From Olivibacter jilunii (GTDB lineage Bacteria; Bacteroidota; Bacteroidia; Sphingobacteriales; Sphingobacteriaceae), in NCBI RefSeq assembly GCF_900607235.1, contig NZ_LR027856.1:124001-188000 (forward strand): a DNA stretch of 64,000 nt, read 5' to 3'. The notes beneath the pieces are model-generated. The model worked only from the letters and a program-made list of their open reading frames with translations. It ran no database searches and was not told where the DNA came from. The number at the start of each line of letters is the position of its first letter. Position 1 is the stretch's first letter. The position numbers and the translations under genes are program-made. Positions 1-9,689 of this stretch are shown here, piece after piece.

Positions 1-33
1 CAATATCGTTAACATCATTAATAAATAACAACC

Positions 34-3000
34 ATGTCTTTAACAGAAATATCAATTAAACGACCTTTGCTCATTTCAACAGTATTTGTTGCTTTGATCC
101 TTTTCGGAATAATTGGCTATACAAGTTTAAACTATAACCTTTTGCCAAGTTTCTCTACCGGCAATATTGTTGTTAAGACGATATTGCCAGGGGCCTCACC
201 GTCCGAAATTGAGCAAAAGATCACCAAACCGATAGAAGAAGCTATTAGTACAGTGGAGGGTATTGACATTGTTACATCCAGCTCTCTTCAAAACGTTTCG
301 TCAATTGCTGTCACTTTAAAGGCTGATGTGGATGATATTTTAGCCCAACAGGATATTGAGCGAAAAATCAATCAAATCAAATCTACATTGCCTGACAACA
401 TTGAAGACCCGGTAGTGAACCGGATTAGTACAGATAATTTTGCTATATTAAATCTATCTGCTAAGGCAAATCTGGATGACAAAGATTTATATGAATTGAT
501 AGATAAGGATATAAAACCTAAACTTAGCAATGTCAAGGGTGTTGGAGACATTATCATTACCGGCGGTCAGAGCAAAGAGATAAAAATTTTGTTAAGTAAT
601 GAGAAACTTCAATTATACCAGCTCTCTGCTAAACAGGTTTATCAGCTTATTTCAGCCAATACCTCTTCCGTTCCTGGAGGAAATATTAGTAGCGATAAGC
701 AGAATCTTTCAATTTCTATTCATGCTGATTTTGAAGATTTAAAAACACTGAATGAATTGGTTATCAGAGACAGCGGATCAGGTAGCCGTATCTTGCTTTC
801 AGATGTGGCGGAAATTATCGATGGGCAGGAGCAGGTGGAAACACTCAATCGGATCAACGGACATCCTGGTATTGGAATTCAGATTTTTAAAACTAACGAT
901 GCAAATGCTGTGCAGGTGAGTGAAGAGATTAAAGAGGTATTGTATGGATTGAAGACGATATATGCTAATCAGGGCTTTGATTACCAAATTGCATCAGACC
1001 AGTCTGTATATACGTTGGAATCGGCAGATGCTGTAATGCATGATCTTTTTTTGGCAATACTGATTGTCGGCTTTGTCATGTTATTGTTCCTGCATAGCTT
1101 ACGCAGCTCCTTCTTTGTTTTGGTTGCTATTCCTTCTGCCATGATTCCTACGTTTATCGTTATGTACGCTATGGGGTTCTCTCTTAACCTGATGACATTA
1201 CTTGCATTGTCTTTGGTAGTAGGTATTCTGGTAGACGACAGTATCGTGGTGCTTGAAAATATTTTCCGCCATTTGGAAATGGGAAAAGACAAGCGAACAG
1301 CAACTTTGGAGGGGCGTAACGAAATTGGCTTTACAGCTGTCGCCATTACGCTGGTAGACGTAGTGGTGTTTTTGCCGATGGCTTTTGCTGGGGGTCTAAT
1401 TGGCAATATATTAAGGGAGTTTTCTGTTGTGGTTGTCGTGTCGACTTTAATGAGCTTACTGGTTGCCTTTACGGTTACACCCATGCTCGCATCTCGATTT
1501 GCCCGACTTGAACATGTTAACAAGGAAAACTTATGGGGACGTATTATAACGGGTTTTGAAGCATTTTTGAATCGCTTGAAAGAAAGGTATGGTGCATTGT
1601 TACACTGGGTTTTATCGCATAAACGGTACCTTTTTGGCGTCATTTTCCTTTTGATGATCGGAAGTATCGCGCTTGTTCCTACCGGATTTATTGGTGCATC
1701 TTTCACTGGAAGCAGTGATAGGGGGGAGTTGGCTATTCAATTGGAAACGGCTGCGGATATGCCAATTAAACAAACAAATTTACTAGTCAAGGAAGCAGAA
1801 CGAATAGTGCTCCAATACCCTGAAGTAAAGACCGTATATACTGTTGTAGGTACCCAAACCGGTGCCAAGGGAAATGCCGAAAATGTGGGCGAGCTTTCGG
1901 TAACACTAGTTGATAAAACAGAAAGGGATTTCAACACCGATGAATTTGGTACGATGGCCAGAGAAGCCATTGAAAAAATTCCTGGTTTGCAGGTAACCAT
2001 TATTCCTACGGGTATTACAGGAGGGGTACGAGCCCCTATTCAAGTAGTTGCTAAGGGGACACAGACAGACAGTGTTTACAAAGCTGCATCTATATTGAAA
2101 GATCTTGTGTCGCGGACTGCTGGTTCTGATTATGTCCGTTTCAGTACGAAAGGTTTGGTAAAGCAAATTAGCATTACCCCTAACAGGGAAAAAATATCTT
2201 ATTTAGGTCTTACCTTACCGGACGTAACGCAGAGCATTCAGCTTGCTTTTAATGGAAATGACAAGATCGATTATTTGGAAAAAGATGAAAACTATCAGCT
2301 TAAAGTTGAGCTTGATCAAATTAGTAAACAAAACATTGATGCGGTTGGTAATTTGTCCTTAACCAACAAAAATGGACAATTCATAAAGCTCTGGCAGGTA
2401 GCCGATGTTGAGGAAGTAAGTGAACCGGAAATATTGGAACGTACTGATAGGCAAAACTCAATTACTGTTAGCTCTTCGGCAGTTGGAAGACCTACTGGAG
2501 ATATTGTGAAAGAGATAAAAGAGAAATTAGGCCTCATCAGGTTGCCTTCAGGAATTGAAGTAGAGTTTCTAGGAGATGCCAAAAACCAATCCGAAGCATT
2601 TACCAGTTTAGCCTTTGCTCTAATAATAGCGATTGTGTTGGTATATATGGTTATGGTTAGTTTGTATGAAAGCCTGATTTATCCTTTTGTAGTGATATTC
2701 TCGGTACCGGTAGCCTTAATAGGCGCTTTACTGGCTATAGCACTGACCATGAATCAGCTGACTATTTTTACCATTATAGGTATGATTATGTTGTTGGGAT
2801 TGGTAACTAAGAACGGTATTCTGATTGTCGATTTTGCTAATCATCTTAAAGAACAGGGAATTACTATTACCGAGGCCCTGGTTGAGGCTGGTAAGGAACG
2901 CTTAAGACCTATTATTATGACCACCTTCGCGATGATTCTGGGAATGCTCCCGCTTGCCCTATCTCAAAGTTCGGGGTCTGAGTTTAAAAATGGTATGGCT

Positions 3001-3132
3001 TGGGTGCTCATAGGGGGGTTGACTAGTTCCTTTTTATTGACCCTTTTTATTGTTCCTGCTGTGTATATGGTGGTCGAAAAGCTCAAAGAGAAGTTCTCCA
3101 AGGGCGAAAAACAGAAAACTGCCACTGCTTAA
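34..3132 (+). CDS. RND-family efflux permease (HAE1/AcrB-like)
   Basis: Inner-membrane, proton-driven pump subunit of a tripartite efflux system. The 1032-residue length fits AcrB-type RND proteins. A first membrane segment lies at about residues 12-32, followed by a large periplasmic porter domain, a block of helices at about 335-490, a second periplasmic loop, and a C-terminal helix block at about 860-1020. The proton-relay Asp pair is visible in 'GILVDDSIVVLEN' and the matching Lys in 'GLVTKNGILIVDFAN'. The membrane-fusion and TolC-like partners are not downstream, so they presumably lie left of the window. Substrate cannot be read from sequence; drug or lipophilic-compound export is the family norm. 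Confidence 0.93.
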   Translation: MSLTEISIKRPLLISTVFVALILFGIIGYTSLNYNLLPSFSTGNIVVKTILPGASPSEIEQKITKPIEEAISTVEGIDIVTSSSLQNVSSIAVTLKADVDDILAQQDIERKINQIKSTLPDNIEDPVVNRISTDNFAILNLSAKANLDDKDLYELIDKDIKPKLSNVKGVGDIIITGGQSKEIKILLSNEKLQLYQLSAKQVYQLISANTSSVPGGNISSDKQNLSISIHADFEDLKTLNELVIRDSGSGSRILLSDVAEIIDGQEQVETLNRINGHPGIGIQIFKTNDANAVQVSEEIKEVLYGLKTIYANQGFDYQIASDQSVYTLESADAVMHDLFLAILIVGFVMLLFLHSLRSSFFVLVAIPSAMIPTFIVMYAMGFSLNLMTLLALSLVVGILVDDSIVVLENIFRHLEMGKDKRTATLEGRNEIGFTAVAITLVDVVVFLPMAFAGGLIGNILREFSVVVVVSTLMSLLVAFTVTPMLASRFARLEHVNKENLWGRIITGFEAFLNRLKERYGALLHWVLSHKRYLFGVIFLLMIGSIALVPTGFIGASFTGSSDRGELAIQLETAADMPIKQTNLLVKEAERIVLQYPEVKTVYTVVGTQTGAKGNAENVGELSVTLVDKTERDFNTDEFGTMAREAIEKIPGLQVTIIPTGITGGVRAPIQVVAKGTQTDSVYKAASILKDLVSRTAGSDYVRFSTKGLVKQISITPNREKISYLGLTLPDVTQSIQLAFNGNDKIDYLEKDENYQLKVELDQISKQNIDAVGNLSLTNKNGQFIKLWQVADVEEVSEPEILERTDRQNSITVSSSAVGRPTGDIVKEIKEKLGLIRLPSGIEVEFLGDAKNQSEAFTSLAFALIIAIVLVYMVMVSLYESLIYPFVVIFSVPVALIGALLAIALTMNQLTIFTIIGMIMLLGLVTKNGILIVDFANHLKEQGITITEALVEAGKERLRPIIMTTFAMILGMLPLALSQSSGSEFKNGMAWVLIGGLTSSFLLTLFIVPAVYMVVEKLKEKFSKGEKQKTATA

Positions 3133-3164
3133 TCACTTTAATAACTGTTCACATTTCAAATTAT

Positions 3165-4049
3165 ATGAAGTATATTATTTTTTTTATGATCTTGATAACA
3201 AGTTCAGATCTAATGGCACAAGACCTCAAATTGGCAGGTGTGGAATATTTTAGCTACCCTAAAGCGGGAATTAAAGACGCTGACGGAAATACGAAAATAG
3301 GTTTTAGGGAATTTGGCGCTTATGTCAATTTTCCTAAGGTATTAAAAAATAATAAAACAATTATCGTAAACGGGTTAAGCTATGGTTTTGTCGAGGCTAA
3401 TCTGTTCGACGCTGATTCGGGAAATGATTTTGAGCGTGACTTTCATCGGATCAGTTACAACTTTATAGCAATACACCAACTACAGAATAATTGGACGCTG
3501 ACAGCAAGATTATCTCCAACATTAGCAAGTGATTTTAAAGAAAGCTTAAGTTGGGACGATTATATCATGCAGGGGTCCCTTATGGCGGTTAAGCGCCTTA
3601 ATCCCTACACTAGTATTGGTGGTGGATTCGTGTATACAACCAATTTGGGGACACCTTTACCTTTACCCGGCTTTCAGATGCGCTATGAAAAGGGCCGGCA
3701 GCATCTACTCATCTTTTTACCTGCGGTTATTGATTATGGCTATCAGTTGGACGCCGCAAATAAATGGAAGATAGGTTTGAGAACGGGTTTAAATGGAGCC
3801 AATTTTAATGTGTCAACCAGTGATAACTACATAGGATCGGAACCAGATCGATTGAAGTATTTCCGAGCAAATGTTGGCCCTGTTGTCAACTATAAAATCA
3901 CCAATGTGATTCAGTTAGAAGCTTTTGGGGGTCTGAGTGCGATGCGCAAGTACCGATTTGAAGATCATCAGGGAAATGAATCTAAATATGATTCTGAAAG
4001 AAGTTCATTTATTAATATCGGGATAGCAATAGTGCCTTCAAGAAAGTGA
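3165..4049 (+). CDS. DUF6268-type outer-membrane beta-barrel protein
   Basis: 294 residues with an N-terminal signal peptide (about residues 1-19, cleavage near 'LMAQ-D'). The rest alternates aromatic/hydrophobic and polar residues, as in a small outer-membrane beta barrel. It resembles the DUF6268 family, whose function is unknown. It starts 32 bp after the RND permease and is probably co-transcribed with it; whether it helps the pump is inference only. The family call rests on recognition of the overall pattern, not on a diagnostic motif. Confidence 0.7.
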   Translation: MKYIIFFMILITSSDLMAQDLKLAGVEYFSYPKAGIKDADGNTKIGFREFGAYVNFPKVLKNNKTIIVNGLSYGFVEANLFDADSGNDFERDFHRISYNFIAIHQLQNNWTLTARLSPTLASDFKESLSWDDYIMQGSLMAVKRLNPYTSIGGGFVYTTNLGTPLPLPGFQMRYEKGRQHLLIFLPAVIDYGYQLDAANKWKIGLRTGLNGANFNVSTSDNYIGSEPDRLKYFRANVGPVVNYKITNVIQLEAFGGLSAMRKYRFEDHQGNESKYDSERSSFINIGIAIVPSRK

Positions 4050-4141
4050 TCTTTAAAATATCATCTTGTTACTTTAATTCCAGAAAAATTATTGTATATC
4101 TGAATTAGCGATATTCTAACCGTTACTTTTTTAATCGCAAT

Positions 4142-4543
4142 GTGTATTTGATTAAAGGTCAAATTTGGAGTGACAAAACGACTTTGTTTAGTTTTTATTT
4201 ACACTGGGAGGATATGGCGTTTCGGGAACTTACCTCAGACTTTGCCAGGGACTTCGACTTCTTTCTACGCATAGATAAGGAATGTAAACATAACACGATT
4301 TGGATTTATACGATTCCGGTTATTGATTTGGCGGAATTGGCGATTAAGAAAGGCTTGATTCGACAAACACCTTTTGAGGATTATGAAATCAGCATGGAAG
4401 AAACTGATGACAATAGATATCTTTTAAAAGAGGATGTAGAAAAGTTAATGTTTCTAAAGTCGTCCCGGTTCAAAATACGAACCTGTAAAGGAACTCTTTA
4501 TTTTGAGTTGCTTTACAGGCTTTCTTATATTGATATTCAATAG
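4142..4543 (+). CDS. Hypothetical protein, 133 aa
   Basis: Unrecognised protein rich in acidic and aromatic residues, without signal peptide or membrane segment. The longest reading uses a GTG start; an in-frame ATG at 4214 is preceded by a Shine-Dalgarno-like 'GGGAGGAT' and would give 109 residues, so the true start is open. It sits at the edge of the decayed region, directly before recombinase remnants, and could itself be part of an old accessory element. No function is proposed. Confidence 0.5.
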   Translation: MYLIKGQIWSDKTTLFSFYLHWEDMAFRELTSDFARDFDFFLRIDKECKHNTIWIYTIPVIDLAELAIKKGLIRQTPFEDYEISMEETDDNRYLLKEDVEKLMFLKSSRFKIRTCKGTLYFELLYRLSYIDIQ

Positions 4544-4702
4544 TTGAAATGGAGCAACATACGGCATTTCATTGGTAGCTACCGATGGATCATATGCAGA
4601 AGGAAAAAATCAACCGTTGCCTCAAACTTCCGATAATTGGAAATTCCGAAACGTATTATTGAGAAATAAAGGGGTGTTAAACGAAAGTAGTATGTTTTTC
4701 TC

Positions 4703-4867
4703 GTTCCTTACAATGCTATTTACAAAAGGCACGTAAAGAAACTAATAGAAGAAGAGGAAAATATTACATAATAGAAAGTAACTTTTCATATTGCACGTCA
4801 CACATTTGCTAAAATGTTCCTGAAAGCAGGTGTGCCACTTGGAAATCTTATTATGTGGAAGAATTAA
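4703..4867 (+). pseudogene. Tyrosine recombinase/integrase remnant
   Basis: In one frame the sequence reads 'VPYNAIYKRHVKKLIEEE', two adjacent stop codons, then 'KVTFHIARHTFAKMFLKAG' and a stop. The second part matches the box containing the catalytic His-x-x-Arg of tyrosine recombinases (H-x-A-R-H-T-F-A). The N-terminal domain, the earlier catalytic Arg and the final Tyr are missing, so this is a fragment. It marks the left part of the decayed zone as the scar of an integrated element. Confidence 0.7.
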
Positions 4868-4915
4868 ATCTGGTTTACTTGTCTAAATTATCCCTGTAAT
4901 CATTAAATTCGGTTT

Positions 4916-5674
4916 GTTGTTCAGAAGCCCCTTGCTCAATCTGTCTTATATCAGGATAAGAACAAGAAAATACTGGTAGTCTGCACCGAAGAACGTTATA
5001 TGACGATGCAAAACGGGAAGAAGTTTTCTGCCGGAAATCATCCTGTAGAGACCTTGGTGCCGATGCTGCATCTTGCAACAGCCGGATTTGATGCCGATAT
5101 TTTCACCCCGACAGGAGCTCCCGTAGCCATAGAGATGTGGGCAATGCCTTCTGAAGACGAGGCTGTGAAAGTAATATTTGAAAAATATTAATCGCAGTTT
5201 GAAAACCCGAAAAGTTTAAAAGATTTTGTTACCGGTGCTATGCAATCTGATGTAGAATACGTTGCTATATTTTTACAGGGCGGTCACGGCGCAATGTTGG
5301 GCTTGCCAGAAAGCGATGATCTGAAAAAAGTCACCCATTGGTCTATAGAACAGGACAAATATATTTTGGCGATTTGCCACGGAAAGGCAGCTCTATTAGC
5401 GGCGGCATATAACGAAGCTCCTGAAAACTTTCCGTACAAAGACTATCAGATCATATCATTTCCTGATGTCATTGATACCCAGATACCTGTTATTGGGTAT
5501 GTTCCTGGAGAGATGCCTTGGTTTTATGGTGAAAAATTAGAGGCTTTGGGTATTGAGATTTTAAACATAGACATCTCCGGAGCCTGTCACACGCACAGAA
5601 AACTCGTAACAGGAGACAGCCCGCTTGCTACCAATAATTTTGGTGAAATGAGCGCAGAGGTTTTATTGAAGTAA
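4916..5674 (+). pseudogene. hchA: HchA-type DJ-1/PfpI protein (glyoxalase III/deglycase), disrupted by a stop codon
   Basis: The frame reads from about 4916 through '[19 protein letters not shown]', '[18 protein letters not shown]' and 'FEKY', hits an in-frame TAA at 5189-5191, and continues in the same frame from 'SQFENPKSLKDF' to 'LATNNFGEMSAEVLLK'. This is collinear with E. coli HchA, including the nucleophile-elbow Cys in 'LAICHGKAALLA'. The N-terminal 40 or so residues of HchA are absent. HchA proteins act on methylglyoxal or glycated substrates. An internal ATG at 5240 could restart translation of the C-terminal two thirds, which keeps the Cys but lacks the N-terminal half of the fold. 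I regard it as dead. Confidence 0.82.
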
Positions 5675-5679
5675 TAAAG

Positions 5680-5815
5680 TCTACACCTGATGTAAATAAG
5701 GTAAGTGGAAAATATTTTCACAATAAGAAGCCTGCTGAAGTAGCTGAAAAATAATAATTGGAAGCTATACGAAACAATAGTTTGGAATTATTTTGCGTAA
5801 AAATCCAAAGATAGG
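5680..5815 (+). pseudogene. Possible C-terminal tail of a short-chain dehydrogenase
   Basis: A short frame reads 'STPDVNKVSGKYFHNKKPAE', then two stops, then 'LEAIRNNSLELFC'. The 'G-K-Y-F-x-x-x-K' pattern followed by an 'A-x-x-L-W-like' helix resembles the last 30 or so residues of retinol-dehydrogenase-type SDR proteins. Everything upstream is missing. It lies between the broken hchA and the intact old yellow enzyme, genes that commonly neighbour SDRs. Too short for certainty. Confidence 0.35.
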
Positions 5816-5939
5816 ATCAAAGCAACACCTTTATATCCATATGATCATTGAAACAGTTCACTGTAAAAAGGAATAATGTGGTGAAGTAATATTACCAATA
5901 AATGAAATGATAATACATTTAAAATAGGGTTAATTGACT

Positions 5940-5947
5940 TACTTTTG
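5940..5947 (+). promoter_or_regulatory. -7 box (TAnnTTTG) of the old yellow enzyme gene
   Basis: TACTTTTG matches the Bacteroidota -7 consensus TAnnTTTG and lies 20 bp before the ATG at 5968. No clear TTTG is present at the -33 distance. Confidence 0.45.
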
Positions 5948-5967
5948 TATAAAAAAACAGAATTTAT

Positions 5968-7086
5968 ATGCTATTCGAAACATTTAAAATAAAAAATATT
6001 GAGCTTTCCAATAGAATGGTGATGGCTCCAATGACACGTACGCGTTCAAAAAATGGAATAATGACAGAAATGAACGCTCAATATTATCAGCAAAGAGCGT
6101 CTGTAGGATTGATTATTACAGAAGGAACTTCTATTTCAGACAATTCAATGGGTTATCTATACGTTCCGGGAATTTACAACGCTGCACAAACTGAAAGTTG
6201 GAAGTTGGTTACCGATGCGGTGCATCTTAAAGGAGGAAAAATATTTACTCAATTATGGCATGTCGGCAGGGTTTCTCATATATCTAATCAGCCCAACCAT
6301 TTTCAACCACTGGCACCATCTGCAATTTTGGCTAAAGACAGTACAGCGTGGGGCATTGAAGATGGCGTGGAAGGCCGCGTGCAGGTATCAATGCCGAGAG
6401 CTTTGGTAAAAGCAGAGATCCCGGAAATCATACAAGATTATGTAAAGGCGGCAAAAAATGCGATGCTGGCAGGATTTGATGGAATAGAGATACACGGTGC
6501 CAATGGCTACCTTATCGATCAATTCCTAAATCCAGACACGAATATACGCAATGACGAGTATGGAGGTTCTATAGAAAACCGTACACGTATTATGTTGGAG
6601 GTGATTGGTGCCATCTCTGCGGAAATTGGAGCAGATAAAGTAGGAATTCGCGTATCGCCTTACGGCACACAACACGATATGTCGCTATTTTCCGAGATTG
6701 AACAAACGTATGAATATCTTGCCCATGAATTTTCGAAACGAGATATGGCGTATGTGCATCTGCACGATCAAGGGCTGTTATACAACGACCATTTTGACTT
6801 TATAGAGAAATTCAGGAAATGGTATTCGGGGAATATTATTTTTGCGGGTTTTCTTACTAAAGAAAAAGCAGAGGGATTATTCACAAAAGGTTTGATTGAT
6901 CTGGCCGCTTTCGGTAGGCCTTTGATTTCAAATCCTGATCTGGTGGAGCGTCTTAAACATGATTATCCGTTACATCCGGGAAACCGTGAAACGTACTATG
7001 GTTATAGCATAGAAGGTTACGTGGATTATCCAAGATATGAGGAGCTAAGCGAAGAAGAAAAACAACAGCTCTCTGGAAAGAATTAA
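5968..7086 (+). CDS. Old yellow enzyme family FMN oxidoreductase (NemA-like)
   Basis: FMN-dependent, NADPH-using ene-reductase acting on electrophilic alkenes, nitro-compounds or N-ethylmaleimide. The 372-residue length is normal for the family. The barrel motifs appear in order: 'MVMAPMTRTRS' at the N-terminus, 'QLWHVGRVSH' near residue 90, 'GFDGIEIHGANGYLIDQFL' near 165 (His, Asn and Tyr of the substrate pocket all present), and 'DLAAFGRPLISNPDLV' near 310. The gene is intact although flanked on both sides by decayed redox genes. Exact substrate unknown. Confidence 0.93.
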   Translation: MLFETFKIKNIELSNRMVMAPMTRTRSKNGIMTEMNAQYYQQRASVGLIITEGTSISDNSMGYLYVPGIYNAAQTESWKLVTDAVHLKGGKIFTQLWHVGRVSHISNQPNHFQPLAPSAILAKDSTAWGIEDGVEGRVQVSMPRALVKAEIPEIIQDYVKAAKNAMLAGFDGIEIHGANGYLIDQFLNPDTNIRNDEYGGSIENRTRIMLEVIGAISAEIGADKVGIRVSPYGTQHDMSLFSEIEQTYEYLAHEFSKRDMAYVHLHDQGLLYNDHFDFIEKFRKWYSGNIIFAGFLTKEKAEGLFTKGLIDLAAFGRPLISNPDLVERLKHDYPLHPGNRETYYGYSIEGYVDYPRYEELSEEEKQQLSGKN

Positions 7087-7201
7087 CGGTCTTTACAGGT
7101 CGTTCTTTGATGTTTTTAATTACAAGATCAGATAAAAATCCTCAAGAAAGCGAGGTGAAAATCAGTATTAAAGTAGGATAATTAAAACAAAAGATCGAAA
7201 T

Positions 7202-7378
7202 AATAAATCTCCCAAGACTGAGATTTATCGTCGGTTAGTTTGGTTGATGTCGATTATTTACGGTGCTGTAGTTGCCAACAACTATTACAACCAACCCTTA
7301 CTCGCATTGTTCATTGGCACTACCTCGGTAATTCCTCAACTTTTCTCTCTTATGGCTGCCGAACTGTCATCCGTATAA
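7202..7378 (+). pseudogene. MFS transporter remnant with internal deletion
   Basis: A 59-codon frame without its own start reads 'LMSIIYGAVVANNYYNQPLL', the first-helix signature of a common MFS drug-exporter group, then jumps directly to 'GTTSVIPQLFSLMAAELSS', which in those proteins lies about 60 residues further on, and ends. The middle and the whole C-terminal three quarters are lost. It lies between the old yellow enzyme and the AraC gene. Confidence 0.6.
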
Positions 7379-7540
7379 GGTAAGGCCAAAATATCGGAGC
7401 GGTGACGTATAGAATTTTAATGGGTATATACTTGTGTTATTTGTAGAACAGGTACTGTTCAGCAAGAGAATTGAACACTAATGATATAATATCTATTTGC
7501 AATTGATTAGCCTCGTTTTAGCTATTTCACATTCGTTGAA

Positions 7541-8389
7541 TTATCGAGGATGGCTTAGGTTAATATTATACCTTTTGGGAGAATAACCCTTTATTTTTTT
7601 AAAAGTTTTTGAAAGGTGGCTGACATCAGTAAAACCAAACTCATCGGCAATCTGTTTCAGCTTTAGGCCGCCAATGCCCAGTCTTTTCTCTATCAGTGAA
7701 ACGCGGTAACGATTCAGATATTCCTGATAGGGAATACCGAAATGTCGCTTAAAATAGTTGCTGAAGTAAGTTGGAGAAATATTGAAAAAGTTTGAAATCA
7801 CCCTTACAGCAATTCTTTCCCTGTCGTAAATATTTTCGTGGATAAAAGAGATAAGCTTTTCGAAGTTAAATTCTTCTTTATGTAAGGACACTTTCCTCTC
7901 CTTCAGGATTTCTTTGATCATCCCAAAAATACTTAGCAACTGATAATATGCGATTGGAGAACTGCTGATTGAACGGTGCTTGCTATAAGCTATTAAATTA
8001 TTTACCGTGGATTTCAGGATTTCATTACAAGGATAACTGATCACAATCTTTACTTCCTTCAGCCATTTCATCTCCATCAGGAATTCCGGTGATCCAATCT
8101 TAAATTCATCGGGGGCAAGATGCTTCTTACTTTCAAAATAACTTTCCGTGAATTTGATGTAGGTAAAGTGTGTTTCTTCCGCTATCACAAAGGAATGGTG
8201 TTCACCGGGAGAAATCAAAAACAGATCCCCGGACTCATAGCTAATTTTATCTTCGTTCAAATGATGGATGCCGTTACCCGAATGGATGTACACTAATTCA
8301 TAATAAGTATGAGAATGGTGCGCGCAGGTAAAGTTTGCCTCCTTTGCATCTTCAATCACTAAGGGATCAAACTGGTTTAAAATTTTCAT
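7541..8389 (-). CDS. AraC family transcriptional regulator with N-terminal cupin
   Basis: 282 residues. The N-terminal half is an AraC-type cupin sensor (His-rich 'CAHHSHTYYELVYIHSGNG', then 'GDLFLISPGEHHSF'). The C-terminal 100 residues hold two helix-turn-helix motifs ('RVISNFFNISPTYFSNYFKR' and 'LKQIADEFGFTDVSHLSKTF'). It is divergent from the sugar-phosphate isomerase-like gene across a 90-bp gap and probably regulates it. The ligand is unknown; a sugar is likely from context. Confidence 0.92.
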   Translation of the reverse strand: MKILNQFDPLVIEDAKEANFTCAHHSHTYYELVYIHSGNGIHHLNEDKISYESGDLFLISPGEHHSFVIAEETHFTYIKFTESYFESKKHLAPDEFKIGSPEFLMEMKWLKEVKIVISYPCNEILKSTVNNLIAYSKHRSISSSPIAYYQLLSIFGMIKEILKERKVSLHKEEFNFEKLISFIHENIYDRERIAVRVISNFFNISPTYFSNYFKRHFGIPYQEYLNRYRVSLIEKRLGIGGLKLKQIADEFGFTDVSHLSKTFKKIKGYSPKRYNINLSHPR

Positions 8390-8450
8390 TTTTAAAATAT
8401 TTATACCTATAAATGAAACAAAATTACAATATTTTATTGATTATGCAGAC

Positions 8451-8458
8451 TAATTTTG
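8451..8458 (+). promoter_or_regulatory. -7 box (TAnnTTTG) of the isomerase-like gene
   Basis: TAATTTTG matches the Bacteroidota -7 consensus and lies 21 bp before the ATG at 8480, inside the 90-bp divergent region shared with the AraC gene. Confidence 0.45.
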
Positions 8459-8479
8459 TAGTATAATTTATCAATCATA

Positions 8480-9478
8480 ATGAAAAGAAAAGATTTTTTA
8501 AAAGCTTCCGGTCTTACTACTCTGGGGTTGGCATTGGGAACACCGCTGCTTTCACGCGCCACGATTTCAGAAAGAATCGATAAAGATCAGAAAGAAAGAG
8601 AAAGTCAAAATAAAAAAGATATGGAAAATAAAATAGAATTGTTGGCCGCCTATTTTACCTTGAGTGGCGATGTGTATCCATTTGGTCCCACAGAAGTCAG
8701 TCCGTTTGACTTTAAATACCGGGTAGAGGCCGCTGCAAAAGCGGGTTATAAAGGAATGGGGCTTGTTCACGCTGACCTTTTGGCAAATATTGAAAAACTG
8801 GGATTGAAGGAGATGAAGAATATCCTGTCTTCGAACGGCATTCATAAAGTGGAGATTGAACAATTAACGGGCTGGGATGCTTCTAACGAAACTAAGAAAC
8901 TGTCCGATGTGAAATTCAAAAGTATGCTGGAAATCGCCGAGGAGTTGAATGCTGTCAGCATTAAAATCAACGGCACTAACGGAAACGACGAAGATGAAAA
9001 GGAACTGCCGCAACTGATCGACGCTTTTGGAAAATTGTCGGAACAGGCAGGACGTGTTGGCACAAATATCGCTCTGGAAATGATGCCATTTACCAACATC
9101 AGGACATTGAAGACCGGAATTGCCATCGCTAAAGGTGCCAATCACAAAAATGGTGGTTTCATCATTGACGTCTGGCACATGACCAGAGGTGGCGTTTCAT
9201 ATGATGAAATTGCACAGACCCCTGTTCAATACATCAAATCCGTAGAATTAAACGACGCTGACCGCTATCCTATTTCACCATTGTGGCAAGACACCTTGCA
9301 CCGTCGCCGACTTTGCGGAGAAGGCATATGGGATGTGAAAGGATTTATCAAAGCCATTCAAAAAACAGGTTATAAAGGACATTTTGGGGTAGAGATTTTG
9401 TCGGAAGTGGTTAGAAAATGGCCGTTAGAAAAAATGGCAAAAAGAACGTTTGAAACCACGATGAAACAGTTCTTATAA
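8480..9478 (+). CDS. Exported sugar-phosphate isomerase/epimerase-like protein (xylose isomerase-like TIM barrel)
   Basis: 332 residues. The N-terminus 'MKRKDFLKASGLTTLGLAL' resembles a Tat signal with Lys-Arg instead of the twin Arg, followed by a charged linker to about residue 50. The barrel carries the usual metal-ligand strands: 'IALEMMPF', 'GFIIDVWH', 'YIKSVELND' and 'HFGVEILS', supplying Glu, Asp/His, Asp and Glu. This superfamily includes sugar and inosose isomerases/dehydratases, and the name is generic. Divergent AraC regulator upstream; nothing intact downstream. Confidence 0.85.
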   Translation: MKRKDFLKASGLTTLGLALGTPLLSRATISERIDKDQKERESQNKKDMENKIELLAAYFTLSGDVYPFGPTEVSPFDFKYRVEAAAKAGYKGMGLVHADLLANIEKLGLKEMKNILSSNGIHKVEIEQLTGWDASNETKKLSDVKFKSMLEIAEELNAVSIKINGTNGNDEDEKELPQLIDAFGKLSEQAGRVGTNIALEMMPFTNIRTLKTGIAIAKGANHKNGGFIIDVWHMTRGGVSYDEIAQTPVQYIKSVELNDADRYPISPLWQDTLHRRRLCGEGIWDVKGFIKAIQKTGYKGHFGVEILSEVVRKWPLEKMAKRTFETTMKQFL

Positions 9479-9518
9479 TCTGGTTATGAACCGACCTTTT
9501 TAATAAAAACTAATAGAC

Positions 9519-9689
9519 ATGTAAAAGCTAAAAATAATCTCTTCAACCGTTCGGGATAATCGGAAAGGTTCTGATATGGCAGAATGGATAGAGAGACAGG
9601 CAAGTCAATTTGGAAAGTTTGAGGTGGAACTCATTGACCTTGCCAAACTTGATCTTCTTTTTTTAGAGATTCTAATCTGCAACAGGTAA
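9519..9689 (+). pseudogene. NADPH-dependent FMN reductase remnant
   Basis: ATG at 9519 is followed at once by TAA, after which the same frame reads 'KLKIISSTVRDNRKGSDMAE' and 'WIERQASQFGKFEVELIDLA' to a stop at 9687. This matches the N-terminal flavodoxin-like strand and FMN loop of NAD(P)H-dependent FMN reductases ('GSTR..RKG...A.W'). About 130 C-terminal residues are missing; the next recognisable sequence is an IS481 fragment on the other strand, so the insertion may have cut the gene. Confidence 0.65.

Noticed and set aside
981-1706. 241-residue minus-strand ORF inside the RND permease
   Set aside because: Basic, Thr/Ser/Lys-rich antisense shadow of the transmembrane region; no protein-like domain pattern and fully covered by a strongly supported gene.
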